Assembly (NCBI GenBank): GCA_947628955.1
Contig: CANRBX010000012.1
Coordinates: forward strand, 1-58,305
DNA length: 58,305 bases
Direction of reading: 5' to 3'
From: an uncultured Lachnospiraceae bacterium
GTDB taxonomy: Bacteria > Bacillota > Clostridia > Lachnospirales > Lachnospiraceae
The notes beneath the pieces are model-generated. The model had not been told where the DNA came from. It worked only from the letters and a program-made list of their open reading frames with translations, and did not search any database. Below are positions 1-12,600 of this stretch, one piece after another. Both the position numbers and the translations under genes were made by a program. Each line of letters begins with the position of its first letter. Position 1 is the stretch's first letter.

Positions 1-137
1 GCTTATTTTATAGGAATTTCCTGGGGTGTTTCAATTTTGGGGATGCTCGATGGCATACCTAATTGCAATCGTTACAGATTAAATTTTTATTAAATGTGAG
101 ATTTTCCACCATTTTAGCACGCAAAAAATCAGTTTTG

Positions 138-168
138 TTACCAAAAAATTACCAGCGTAGTGTATAAT
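138..168 (+). promoter_or_regulatory. Adhesin promoter with 11-bp-spaced direct repeats (SARP/BTAD-type)
   Basis: The −10 element TATAAT lies at 163-168. There is no good −35 hexamer at 17 bp. Instead TTACCA occurs at 138-143 and again at 149-154, exactly 11 bp apart, and the second copy ends 8 bp before the −10. Activators of the SARP/BTAD family are known to use direct repeats 11 bp apart with the last repeat 8 bp upstream of the −10. The same TTACCA-N8-TATAAT layout precedes the BTAD regulator gene near 56.6 kb. Transcription would start near 175 and give a leader of about 435 nt. Bases 1-137 hold no gene that I can see. Confidence 0.6.
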
Positions 169-242
169 ATATAACGTGCAGACAGAAATATAATTATTTC
201 CGGAAAAGGTTGTGTGTCATATGAGGGAGAGATATAATCTTT

Positions 243-320
<78 letters not shown>

Positions 321-336
321 CGGCGTTTCTGAAATA

Positions 337-455
337 AGATAGAGGTATCAGCACTATCTCCGGGTCACAGGGAATCCCTATGGCCCGTGAGGTGGCTTTT
401 TACTCTTCGGCAGGCAGGGCCGCGCCGTGCTGACGCGGAAAAATTTTCCTGCCGG
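337..455 (+). ncRNA. Structured 5' leader RNA, unidentified
   Basis: Several nested hairpins can be drawn. AGATAG (337-342) pairs with CTATCT (354-359). A near-perfect 12-bp stem with an AAT loop spans 361-387. CGGCAGG (408-414) pairs with CCTGCCG (448-454), enclosing CCGCG (420-424) paired with CGCGG (434-438). It does not match a cyclic-di-GMP riboswitch or a T-box as I know them. It may be a leader regulating the adhesin, or simply structured untranslated RNA. Confidence 0.35.
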
Positions 456-609
456 ATAAAGATGTTTCATGCACGGATGAACAGAGTGTGCAGATGTAGA
501 TTCAAAGGAATACCTACCCTTATAAAAGGTATACCGGAAAAGGACGGGATATCTTTTCAGATAAAATCAGATGGATAAAAACTTTATAAAGAAAGGACAG
601 GTATAAGCT

Positions 610-3600
610 ATGAAGATCAGGAGTTGGAACAGAGTGCTGGCAATGCTTCTTGCAGTGGCGATGGCTGTAAATTCCCAGAGCACCATGGCACTGGCGAAAG
701 TTATTGGTATGAGGCAGGGCGGCGTCCAGCAGCAGGAAACCCCTGGAATCGGGAATCCGGAGACTTTCGGAGACGAGAATGCAGTGCTGAACACGGTCAC
801 GTTCGTGAAAATGGAGGGGGCTGTGATTAAGGTCGGCGATGAAGAGATCGACAATGAAGGGACGGCAGAGGCGAAGGACGGGACGATCATCTTCTCCGTC
901 TTCCCCGAGGAAGGATACGAGATCACCCGCGTGCTGGTGGACGGCGAAGAGGAAGCCGAACACACAGCAGACGAAGAGGGCGAAGAGAATGCGTACGAGT
1001 ACATAATCGAGCACATTCAGACAGACGAGACCATTGTCAGCGTGGAGACGCAGGCCGTGGAGACGGAAAAAGTATCCGAGGCCGAGAGCGGGGCACAGAC
1101 TCCTGCGGAGACAGAGACGCAGGCTGTGGTGGGAGAAACCGTGACGGAAGCGGAGACAACGGTTCCGGCAGAGCAGACTGAGATGGCTGCACAGGAAGAG
1201 ACCGCGACCGAGGGCGTACAGACTGAGACGGCAGCTGAGACGCAGATAGTGGCAGAAGAGCCTGTAACCGAGGCTGCACAGACCGAGACTGAGACGCAGA
1301 CAGTGGCGGAAGAGCCTGTAACCGAGAGTGTACAGACCGAGGCCGTGGCAGAAGCGGACACAACGCTTCCGGCAGAGCAGGTTACTGAGACGGAGCAGAC
1401 CGAGACCGAGACGGTAACAGAGACGCAGGTCGTGACGGAAGAGACGGCGACTGAGGGCGCACAGACTGAGGGAGTGACAGAAGCGGACGCACTGGCTCCG
1501 GCAGAGCAGGTCACTGAGGCAGAGCAGACTGAGAACGAGACTGAAATGCAGACAGTGGCGGAAGAGCCTGTAACTGAAAACGTACAGACTGAGGGAGTGA
1601 CAGAAGCGGATACAACGGCTCCGGCAGAACAGATCACTGAGACAGAGCAGACCGAGACAGAGACTGAAGCAGTGATCGAGACGGCACAGACCGAGGCAGC
1701 GGCGGAAGCGGCGCAGACTGAGGAAGCAACAGAGGCTCCGGCACAGAACCCGGCTCTGACAGCAGGAGATATGGGAATGGACGGCCCGTCGTTTGACGGA
1801 CAATCCATCGGCGGATATTCTATCGGCGGATCCCTGCCCGGCACACCGATCATGAGAGTACCTGGAAGCGAAGAGAAGTCAACAGAGGCTCCGGCAGATC
1901 AGACCGAAGTAGAGACTGAAGCTGCGCAGACGGAGGAAGTGACCGAGGCGGCGACGGACGTCACGGCGGCAGCGGACGGCAGCGTGACGGTAAGCGCGGC
2001 GGAGGGCGTGCTCCCGGCCGGGACGCAGGTGGAAACGGCAGCAGCGGATCAGGACGCGGCGATGGATGCGGTAAGCGCGCAGCTGCAGCAGGAAGATCCG
2101 GAACTGAACCTGAAAGATGTTTACGTGGCGGATATTACCCTGAAAGATGCGGACGGAAACGCAATCCAGCCGAACGGCGACGTGACCGTGACGATTACTG
2201 GCCTTACGGTACCGGAGGGTGCGACCTGGGCGGCGGTTTACCACATTGACGCGGACGGCGCGGCCACCAAGGTGGCGGATGTTGTTCCGGCGGAAACCGT
2301 GAGCTTTACCGCAAGCCATTTCAGCACCTACGCGGTAGCGTTCGGAAGCAAACCCGCATTCACGACGCCAGCGCAGAACCAGACTCCGACAGCGGGAGAT
2401 ATGGGAATGGACGGCCTGTCGTTTGACGGACAGATACCTGTGACGACAGGAACAAAAAATGGAATGACTACTATCGATGGAATTCCTCAGCCAATCGCTG
2501 CCGGAATGAGTCCTCAGACAGTATATGTCTATGTTGCCGTTGAAGGCGATTTCAGAAATGTTATAGGAGAGCCTTGGAATAATGCATATGGTAACAATGG
2601 TATAACTTGGGTTGTTGTTGGTAAAATTGATGGTGTAAATTTGCCTGACGTGAATAATTGGAAACAGAATAAGGGGAAGGACTATGCCTCAACGTTTGGG
2701 GAAGAAAATTTGAAGGCCTTGCTTAAAAATAATCTTCAGAGATGGACAACAAGAGGTAGTGTACCGCAGAATTTGAATAAACTGCTGGATTATTACTTTG
2801 AGGATATTGAAGTAAACTATGATGGAACTGGTTCAAAATATGGACTTTATGTTACCAATACTGCCAGTGGATATAGTATGCCATATGGTGGGAATTATTG
2901 GCATCTCGATCTCTATCTTAATGTGAGGCCATACGAAAATCTTGCTATCGAGAAGAAAGTCATAAATGACGAGAATGGTACAAAAAAATTTAAAGAAGGA
3001 GAGACAGTAGAATTTGAGATCACTGTTACAAATAAAGGAACTACGACTTTAAGCAACATTCATGTGACAGATGAACTTTCCAGAGCCGCACTTAAACAGG
3101 GCAGCGGCTATACTATTCAAGACGGTCAGGCTGTGATTGGTACTCTTAATAAAGGTGCAATAGTCACAATCAAGGCATCTTATGTTGTGCAGAAAGATGA
3201 CCTTGGAAAAGGAACAATCACTAACCATGCTGTTGCGAAGTGGGGAAGTAATACCGTTCGTGGTCAGGATACCTTTAATGTAGCAGATGGGACTATAAAT
3301 GTTACGATTCAAAAAAATTGGGATCACAAAGGAGCCGACGAGACGGATAAGAAAACCGAGGCATCTTTCCAGTTGCTGAGGGATGGAAAACTCGTTGGAA
3401 GTCCAGTGACAATACATGAGAATAATTCCTATACATGGGAAAATCAGCCAATAGGTAACTATTCGATCTCTGAGGGTTCTGTAGACGGTTATAATTCAGA
3501 GATATCGGAGCCCAATGTTGATGATAAAGGGAATATTACTTTTACGGTGACCAATACTTTTACCGGTAAAGATATAATGGCTGACGTCGCTGCAATGAAA

Positions 3601-6600
3601 AAATGGGCAGGTGTCGAAGAAGGAAATACACTTCCTGACTCAGTTCACCTGCAGATTAAGGAGGGCACAAGTGTTGTCGCTGAGGGCGATGTCAAGGCTG
3701 AGAGCGAATGGAAACTTACAAAAGAACTGCCGAAGTATGACAGCAATGGCAACAAGATTATCTACACGGCAGATGAAGAGTCTGTGCCGAATGGGTATGA
3801 AAAAACAACCGACGGCCTGACTGTCACGAATAAATACACCGGTGGCGAAACGAGCGTCGATGTGAAAAAGGTATGGGAACCGGCAGGTCTCGAACATGAT
3901 TCGGTCACGGTGACGCTGAAGAACGGTGATGCAGAAGAAGGAACACTGAGTCTGTCGGCTGAGAATGAATGGAAAGGAACTTTTGATAACCTCCGCAAGT
4001 ATGGGACGGATGGAAATCCCATCAACTATACGGTGGAAGAGATCCGTGTGGACGGCTACACGTCAAAAGTTACTGGTTCCATGGAGGAAGGTTTCGTTAT
4101 CACAAACACACTGCAGACAGGTTCTCTGATAATAAAAAAGACTGTAAAAGCACCGGAAGGTACAGAAACTGGTGCATTTAGCTTTACGATTACTGGTCCG
4201 TTTGTGGGAGAATCCGTTTCTGGAAAGGACGGTAGCACGTATCCTGTGACTTCGAGCGGCGAAGGCACCGGTACGGTCAAGGTTGAGGTAGCAGCGGGTG
4301 GCAGTGTCACATTGACAGTACCTGCAGGTACATATACAGTGGCGGAGACCGGAGCAGAAGGAAACAAAGTAACAGTAAGCGGGCATGATTATACCGTTTC
4401 TCCGGCTTCTCAGAATGTGACGGTGGAAACGGACGACAGTGAAACGGTTACGTTTACCAATACGATCGCAGACCATAAAGAGATTACTGTTACCAAGACC
4501 TGGGATGACCAGGGTAATAAGTATGGCCTGCGTCCGGAACCATTTGCAGTGACGCTCACAGGAGAAGGAAAAGAATATTCTGTGAATAACTGGAGCGGCA
4601 CAGATAGCAGCATCTGGAGCGGTACGGTATCTGTACCTGCATATGATGCAGATGGTGTAGCAATTACCTATACGGTAACAGAGACTACCGATGTGCATTA
4701 CACGGCGGGTGCGGGTAATACAGCTGCAATCACGCCGGCACAGGGCGAGGATTCTGTGGAGCTGAAAAACTCTCTGAAGACGGGCAGCCTTACCTTCCAC
4801 AAGATAGTAAAAGGACTCGGAGAGGAAGAGGCAAGGGAGGATACGTTTAAATTCACGGTTACCGCTCCGGATGGAGTAACAGGTCTGGAAACCAGTTATT
4901 CGTTACAGAATGATGGGAATATGACTTTGTCCGGTATTCCTCTGGGTGCGTACACGGTGACAGAGACCGGGACAGAGGGATTGAGCCAGCATGTCTATAA
5001 GACCAGTGTAGATGGCAAAGAGGAGAAAGAAACAACTGTGACTCTCACAGAGGAGAGTAGCAGCGCAGATGTCACCTTTACCAATACGGCACAGACTGTC
5101 AATTTTGATTTGAGTGCAGGACTGGGTGAAATTGCGACCAAGACCCTGAACGGCCGTGCCATGAGACAAGACGAGTTTTCCTTTGCTGTGACGGACAAGG
5201 CAGGAACGCAGGTAGCGACCGGTTCTAATCTGGCAGCGAATTCGGGCGAGATAGCGGCAATTGATTTCGACGGCGGGACTTTAACCTTTACAAAGACGGG
5301 TATATATACCTATGTGATAACGGAGCAGATTGAGGGTGTGAATCCGCAGAATGGCATTGCTTACGATACCAGTTCTTTCAAAGTACAGGTTACAGTAAGT
5401 GAGGATGAGAACGGCGGCTTGAAAGCAAAGATCACAGGAATAAAGAAGGTAGATGGAGATATTGAAAAAGAGGTAGAAAAGGCTGCGTTTGTAAACGAAT
5501 ATTCTACAATGCCGACCTCTTTCTCTCTTAGCGGTACAAAAGAGCTTACAGGACGGCCGCTGGAGGGTGGCGATTTCACCTTTGAGATTACCCAGGTGGC
5601 GGACGATCAAGGGAAGGAATTAACGAATGATGATGTGAGGGCGAATCCTGCAAGCGCAACGGTTTTAAATAATATAGATGGTCAGTTTACAGAAAACTTC
5701 AGCTTCTCTGCTGCGGGAACCTACTATTTTAAGATAACGGAGCGGAATGGCGGAGAATCCGGCATGATATATGATGGGCATTCTTATGTCGTGGCGGTAC
5801 AGGTTACAGATAACGGCAATGGTACACTGGCTGCAAAGCCTGTGAATGATGCGGAGCTTTCGATATTATTTAAGAATACCTATGAAGCAAAGGGAAGCTA
5901 TGCCGTTAAGGCAAAGAAAACCCTGAAGGGCAGAACCCTGAACAACGGCGAGTTTAACTTTACACTTACGCCTGAGGGTAGTGCGCCGATGCCGGCAGGC
6001 CAGGATTCTCTGATTGCCTCCAATGATGTCAATGGTAACATCAGCTTCAATGAGATTCCGTTTACACAGGATGATATCGGTAAAACCTATACGTATACCC
6101 TGAAGGAAGCGGAAGGAAACTTAAACGGTGTAACATATGATCAGAATTCCTATACAGTAACGGTTACGGTAAAGGATGCCGGGAATGGCAAGTTAGCGAT
6201 TTCGCAGAACACCGTACCAGAATTTGTGAATACTTTTGATCATGGCACCACGGAAATAACAGGAACCAAGACCTGGCTGGATGGAAACAATGAGAGCAAT
6301 ACGCGCCCGGAAAAACTGACTCTGACACTGTATGCAAACGGAAATCCAGTGGAAAACGCTGTGCCAGAATGGACAAAAACAGAGAACAGCAATAAGTGGA
6401 TGTATAGGTTCACTAATCTTAAGAAGTTTACCGAGACGGGTGATGTGATCAATTATACGGTGCAGGAGAGCTTGCCGGAAGGCAGCGCATATGAGTTGGT
6501 ACCTAGTGAAGGATATAACTTCACCAACCGGCTGAAGGATAATCGCGATGTGACGGTCAGCGGTACAAAGACATGGGTGGATCCGGAAGGTACACAGCAC

Positions 6601-9600
6601 GAGAACAGCAGCCTGATGCTGACACTGAAGCGCAAGACGAAAAATGACAGCGATTGGCAGACGGTGTCGGATGCTGTGGCTGTATGGAAAGATGAGGGCT
6701 ATAGCTTCTCTAATCTGGACCGCTATGACGACAACGGATATGCTTATGAGTATGATGTGGAAGAGACGAAGGTAGAGGGTTATGAGGGCCAGAAGACGGG
6801 TCCTGTAAAGGTTAATGGCGGCAACTGGATCGTAAACTTTACGAATACGATCGAGCAGGATAAGAGTGTGGTGGTAGCTGTAACCAAGAAATGGGTGCAG
6901 CCGGATAACATGAACCATCCAGCAGTGAAACTGCAGCTGACGCGCGATGGTGACCCGGTTGAGGGCGAAGGCTGGACGCTAACGCTTCCGGCTGGCACGA
7001 ACAAAGAACAGAGTGACAGCTTCAAAAATCTTCCGAAGTATGCAGTGGATGGCGCCTGGGGCTTGATGGGAAAAGATTTGGACGGCCATGCGTTTAACTA
7101 TTCTGTGGAGGAGGTATCTTCACCTGAGTTAGACGGATACACAAGTTCAGACCCGGTTCTGGATGAAAACGGCGTCTGGATCATTACTAATACGATTAAG
7201 CAGGACAATACGGTTTCTCTGAATTTTGAGAAGATCTGGGTCGGCCCGCCAGATACGCAGAGCATTACCGTGAATCTGCTCTGTGACAGAGAAAAGACAG
7301 GCGAAATCGCAACGCTGCGAAAAGGAACGACAGAAGGTTCGTTTATTGAGCTTCCGAAGTATGCGGTGGATGACGCCTGGGATCTGCCGGGAGATGACCT
7401 GGACGGCCACGAGTTTGTCTACTCGATATCGGAGGAATCCGTAGAGGGATATGAAGATCCGGTAATTGTGCAGAAAGATGGTACCTGGACGATTACCAAT
7501 ACCATCTCACAGGTGGAAACGCAGGTGAAGGTTACCAAGGAATGGGATTTGGTAGAGGGCGAGACCGCACCGGCTGTTACTATGACCTTGTACCAGGACA
7601 GTGTTCCGACTGATCAGTCGGTGATACTGACGGGAGAAAAACTCAGCCATACATTTACCAAACTTCCGAAGTATGCGGTGGCTGGCGCCTGGAATCCGGC
7701 AGGAGCTAACTTGGACGGCCACGAATTTAAATACACCGTACAGGAAAGCGCTGTTCCCGGCTATACGACAGTTGAATCAGTAGAAGGAACGGATGAAGCC
7801 GGGGATAAGACGTTTACCTTTACTAATAAGGCAGACACCAGAACGATAAAGGTGACCAAGAGCTGGCAGGATGGCAGCGGACGGCCTTTGGCAGCGGAGC
7901 TGATACCGAAGGAAGGGCTTGTTGTCTCACTGAACCGCAATGGAAATCCGTATCCGAACAAAGAGGATCCGCGCACTTTGACCCTGAATAAGAGCAACAA
8001 TTGGACGGGCGAATTTACCGGTCTTCCAACGCATGACGCGCAGGGCAAAGAGTACAGCTATTCTGTAACGGAAACTGTTCCGGAAGGATTTACAGCAGAT
8101 AGTAATGGAACTGTCAGCGTCGGTGCAGACGGTACAGCGGCTCTGGTGAATAGGAAGAATGATGATGCGCCGAAGAATCCGGAGAAGACTGCTGCGATTG
8201 CATCGGATTCTCTGGTGACAGAGTCCGGCATCGATATGGTGGAAAAGGGCGGCACTGTTACTTACACCATCAGCTGGTACAATCACAAGAATACGCCGGC
8301 GGATGTAACGATCACGGATACACTTCCGGCAGGCGTGAGTTTTGTGAGAGCTTCGGAACCTGGCACAGAAGAAAAGGGTGTAGTGACCTGGAATCTGAGT
8401 AACCAGCAGCCGTTTACCGGCGGTACTGTGACCGTGACAGTGCAGGTGGATGAAGTGCCGGAGGGACGCACACTGTCCAATACAGCGAACGTTTTCATTG
8501 ATGAGGTGAAGCAGAGCTCTGAACCGTGTAACGTGACGGTAGCGGATCCTTCCTGGACGATTACGAAGGCAGTTGAACCGGCAGACGCAGAAGTAGAAGT
8601 AGGTAAAGAACTGACCTATACGGTTACAGTGACCAATACCGGAAACGTGACATTAAAGGAAGAATTTACCGATGAGTTTATGGTGGATGGCGAAAACCGG
8701 ACATTACCGCTAGAGCTGAAAAATCTGGCGAAAGGTGTCTCCTGCGAAGGAGGAACCCTTACCCTGCCGGTTGGCGCGACCGCGACCTTTGAAGCGAAAT
8801 ATACAGCAGGCAATACCGATAATATTCTGAAGAATGTGGCAGCATATGGCGGAACGACTGATGAGGTTACGACTTCTGTGAAGGATGCGCCGGCATGGAC
8901 GGTCGAGAAACAGGTATTCCTTGTGACCGGAGCGGAAGAGCGTAAACTGGATGACAATGCAGCTGTACAGCCGGGCAATGTTCTGAAATATCAGATCACC
9001 ATTGCAAATACGGGTAATGTAACGATTGAAAAGGAAGTAGAAGATACTTTTAAGGTGGATGGCAAAGCGCAGTCTCTGTCTCTGACCCTGACGCAGGGCA
9101 GCACCGGTGAGTACACCAATGGCAAGGCAATTCTCGATGAGAATGAGAGCATTGTGCTTGAGGCGGTCTATACGGTGGGCGATACAGACAGTGAACTGGT
9201 CAACGCGGTGCAGGCAGGTGATCCGAGCCACACGGATACGGTGACGACGACAGTCGAGGATACGCCGAAATGGTCTGTGGAAAAGAGAGTGTCTAATACC
9301 GGAACCGGTGAGGGCGGCGCGTTCCGTCTCGGCGAGCGGGTGAGATTTGAAATTGTCGTCAGCAATGACGGGAATATGGATCTTACTAATGTGACAGTGG
9401 CCGAGCTGCTGGATGGCGCAAAGTTTACGGATGGTGCAGGCTACACGGTAACCGATGGAGGAGCCAAGGCGCTGATTGAGAAGCTTGCGAAGGGTGGTAA
9501 GGTGACGCTGTACGCGGGCTACACAGTGCAGGAAGAAGATCTGGCAAAGACGATTACGAACGGGGTAACAGCATCGTATGATAGTAGAGTGATGTCGGAT

Positions 9601-12600
9601 TTTGCGGACTTCAAGACAGAAGCGTGGGTTCCGAAGCTGAGCGTGCGGAAGACCATTACCGGCGGAAGCAACGATTGCTTTAAGCTGGGAGATCTGGTGA
9701 CCTTCCATGTTGTAGTGAAGAACGAGGGGAACCTGACGATCAGCGATATCGATGTAACGGATGAGCTGACCAAGAGCGAGTGGTGGAGTGACAGGGATTG
9801 TACGCAGTCAGCAGCAAATATTTCTGAAACCCTTGCACCGGGCGCACAGCTGGATCTCTACACGAAGTATACTGTGACGGAAGCGGACATTCTTGCAGGC
9901 CGGATTGTGAACACAGCGGTTGCAGCAGGAACCGCATCGAACAATGAAAAAGTGCGTGCGCAGGGTGCTGCAGTTGTAAGGCCGGTAGATCCGAACGGCC
10001 ACCTGACAATCACAAAGGATACGACAAGCACGCCGGCGAACGGTACCGCTTATGAGCTGGGCGAGACGATCACCTATGAGATCACGGCGACGAACGATGG
10101 TAACCTGACACTGACGGATATCACGGTGACAGATGAACTGACCAATGATACTTGGCCGATTGAGAGCCTTGCACCGGGCGGGAGCGAGACCTTCACAGCA
10201 TCCTATGTGGTGACGGAGAAGGATATCCTCGCGGGCCATGTGCTGAATGAGGCGACGGCGACAGGCACAAGCCCGGATCCGGAGGAGCCGGAAGTACCGG
10301 TAGAGCCGGGCGAGGACGATGAACCGACCCAGACGCCGAATCCGAGTCTGTATGTGGAGAAGAAAGCGGAGCAGAAGCCGGGCGGCTATAAGCTGGGCGA
10401 GAAAGTTGAATTCACGATTACAGTGAAGAACAACGGCAATGTAACGATCAGTGACATCACAGTGGCCGATAAGCTGACCGGCAATACGGGGGAGGCTGCA
10501 TGGCCGATCGATAGCCTTGCACCGGGCGCGAGTGAGACCTTCACAGCATCCTACGTGGTGACGGAAGATGATATTCTGGCAGGGAAGATTAAAAATGTTG
10601 CAACTGCAGCAGGAAAAGATCCGGAAGGTCAGGAAGTGTCTGCGGAAGGCAGTAAGACCGCTGATACCGAGGATGAGAATCCGCGGCTGAAGGTGACGAA
10701 GCGCAGAAACGGTCTGAGCGACGGCTATGAACTGAACGCTGAGGTGATATTCCATGTAATAGTTGAGAATACAGGCAACCTGACGATCAGTGAACTCCAG
10801 CTAACGGATAGTCAGACCGGGAGCAAGTGGTGGAAGAACAGAGATTGTACGGAGGAAGCAGACATTCCGGGATCTCTTGCACCAGGCGCACAGCTGGATC
10901 TTTACACGAAGTATGTGGTGACGGAAGATGATATTCTGGCAGGTAAAATCGAGAACATAGCGGAGGCAGAAGGAATTGCATCGAACGGGAATCCTGTAAA
11001 CAACAGGGACAATGCATTTGCGACTTCGGTGGAACCGAACGGCCATCTGACAGTGACCAAGGCTACGACAAGCACGCCGGAGAATGGCAAGACGTATGCA
11101 CTGGGCGAGATGATCACCTACAGCATCACGGCGACGAATGACGGCAACCTGACGCTGACGAATATCACGGTGACGGATGAACTGACGGGCAATAACTGGC
11201 CGATTGTGAGCCTTGCACCGGGAGCGAGCGAGACCTTCACGGCAGAGTATGTAGTGACTGAGGCCGATATCCTTGCGGGCAGCGTGGTGAACGTGGCGAC
11301 GGCGACGGGCACGAGTCCGGATCCGGATGAACCGGAAGTACCGACAGATCCGGGTGACACGGAGGATCCGACCGATCCGAAGAACGGCCATCTGACGGTC
11401 ACGAAGACCACGACGAGCACGCCGAAGAATGGTACGGCATATGCGCTGGGTGAGACGATCACCTACAGCATTACGGCGACGAATGACGGCAACCTGACGC
11501 TGACGGGTATCACGGTGACGGATGAACTGACCGGCAATATCAAGGAGAAAGCGTGGACGATTGATTCCCTTGAGCCGGGAGCGAGCCAGACCTTCACGGC
11601 AGAGTACACAGTGACGGAGGCCGACATCCTCGCAGGCAGCGTGAAGAACGTGGCGACGGCGACGGGCACGAGCCCGGATCCAGATGAACCGGAAGTACCG
11701 ACAGACCCAGGTGACACGAAGGATCCGACCGATCCGAAGAACGGCCACCTGACGATTGCAAAGACCGTGACGAGCACGCCGAAGAACGGTACGGCATACG
11801 CGCTGGGTGAGACGATCACCTATAGCATTACGGCGACGAATGACGGCAACCTGACGCTGACGGATATCACGGTGACGGATGAGCTGACCGGCAATATCAA
11901 GGAGAAAGCGTGGACGATTGATTCCCTTGAGCCGGGCGAGAGCGAGACCTTCACGGCAGAGTACACAGTGACTGAGGCCGACATCCTCGCAGGCAGCGTA
12001 AAGAACGTGGCGACGGCGACAGGCACGAGCCCGGATCCGGAGAAACCGGAAGTACCGGTAGACCCGGGCGAGAAGGAAGACCCAACTGAAAAACTGGGAC
12101 CGAGCCTCTTCGTGGAGAAGACCGCGGAGACGAAGGAGGGCGGATATGCTCCTGGCGATACGATTACGTACACCATTACTGTGACGAACAACGGAAATGT
12201 GACGGTGAACGGTATCACGGTTTCCGACCCGCTGACCGGTGACACCTGGACGGAAATGCCGCAGGCGGAAGGAGAGGCGCAGGGCAGTGCGATTGTACTT
12301 AAACCTAACGATAAGGTAAGCTTCACAGCAACGTATACGGTAACCGAGGAAGATATCATTGCGGGCGAGGTAAAGAACGTAGCGACAGCGACAGGCACCG
12401 ACCCGGACGGCGGAAAAGTGACCGACAGCGATGATGAGACGATTAAGACTGTGACAAAGAACGGTCACCTGACGGTCACGAAGACCACAACGAGTGAGCC
12501 GGCGAACGGCGAGACGTATGCGCTTGGCGAGACGATCACCTATGAGATTACGGCGACGAACGACGGTAACCTGACACTGACAGATATCACGGTGACGGAT

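Noticed and set aside
387-578. 63-codon frame in the adhesin leader
   Set aside because: No ribosome site, no recognisable sequence, and it overlaps predicted RNA stems.
520-1853. Long antisense frames over the adhesin's Glu/Thr-rich region
   Set aside because: They are low-complexity Ser/Val or Leu/Cys/Arg translations of the GAGACGCAG-type repeats on the other strand.
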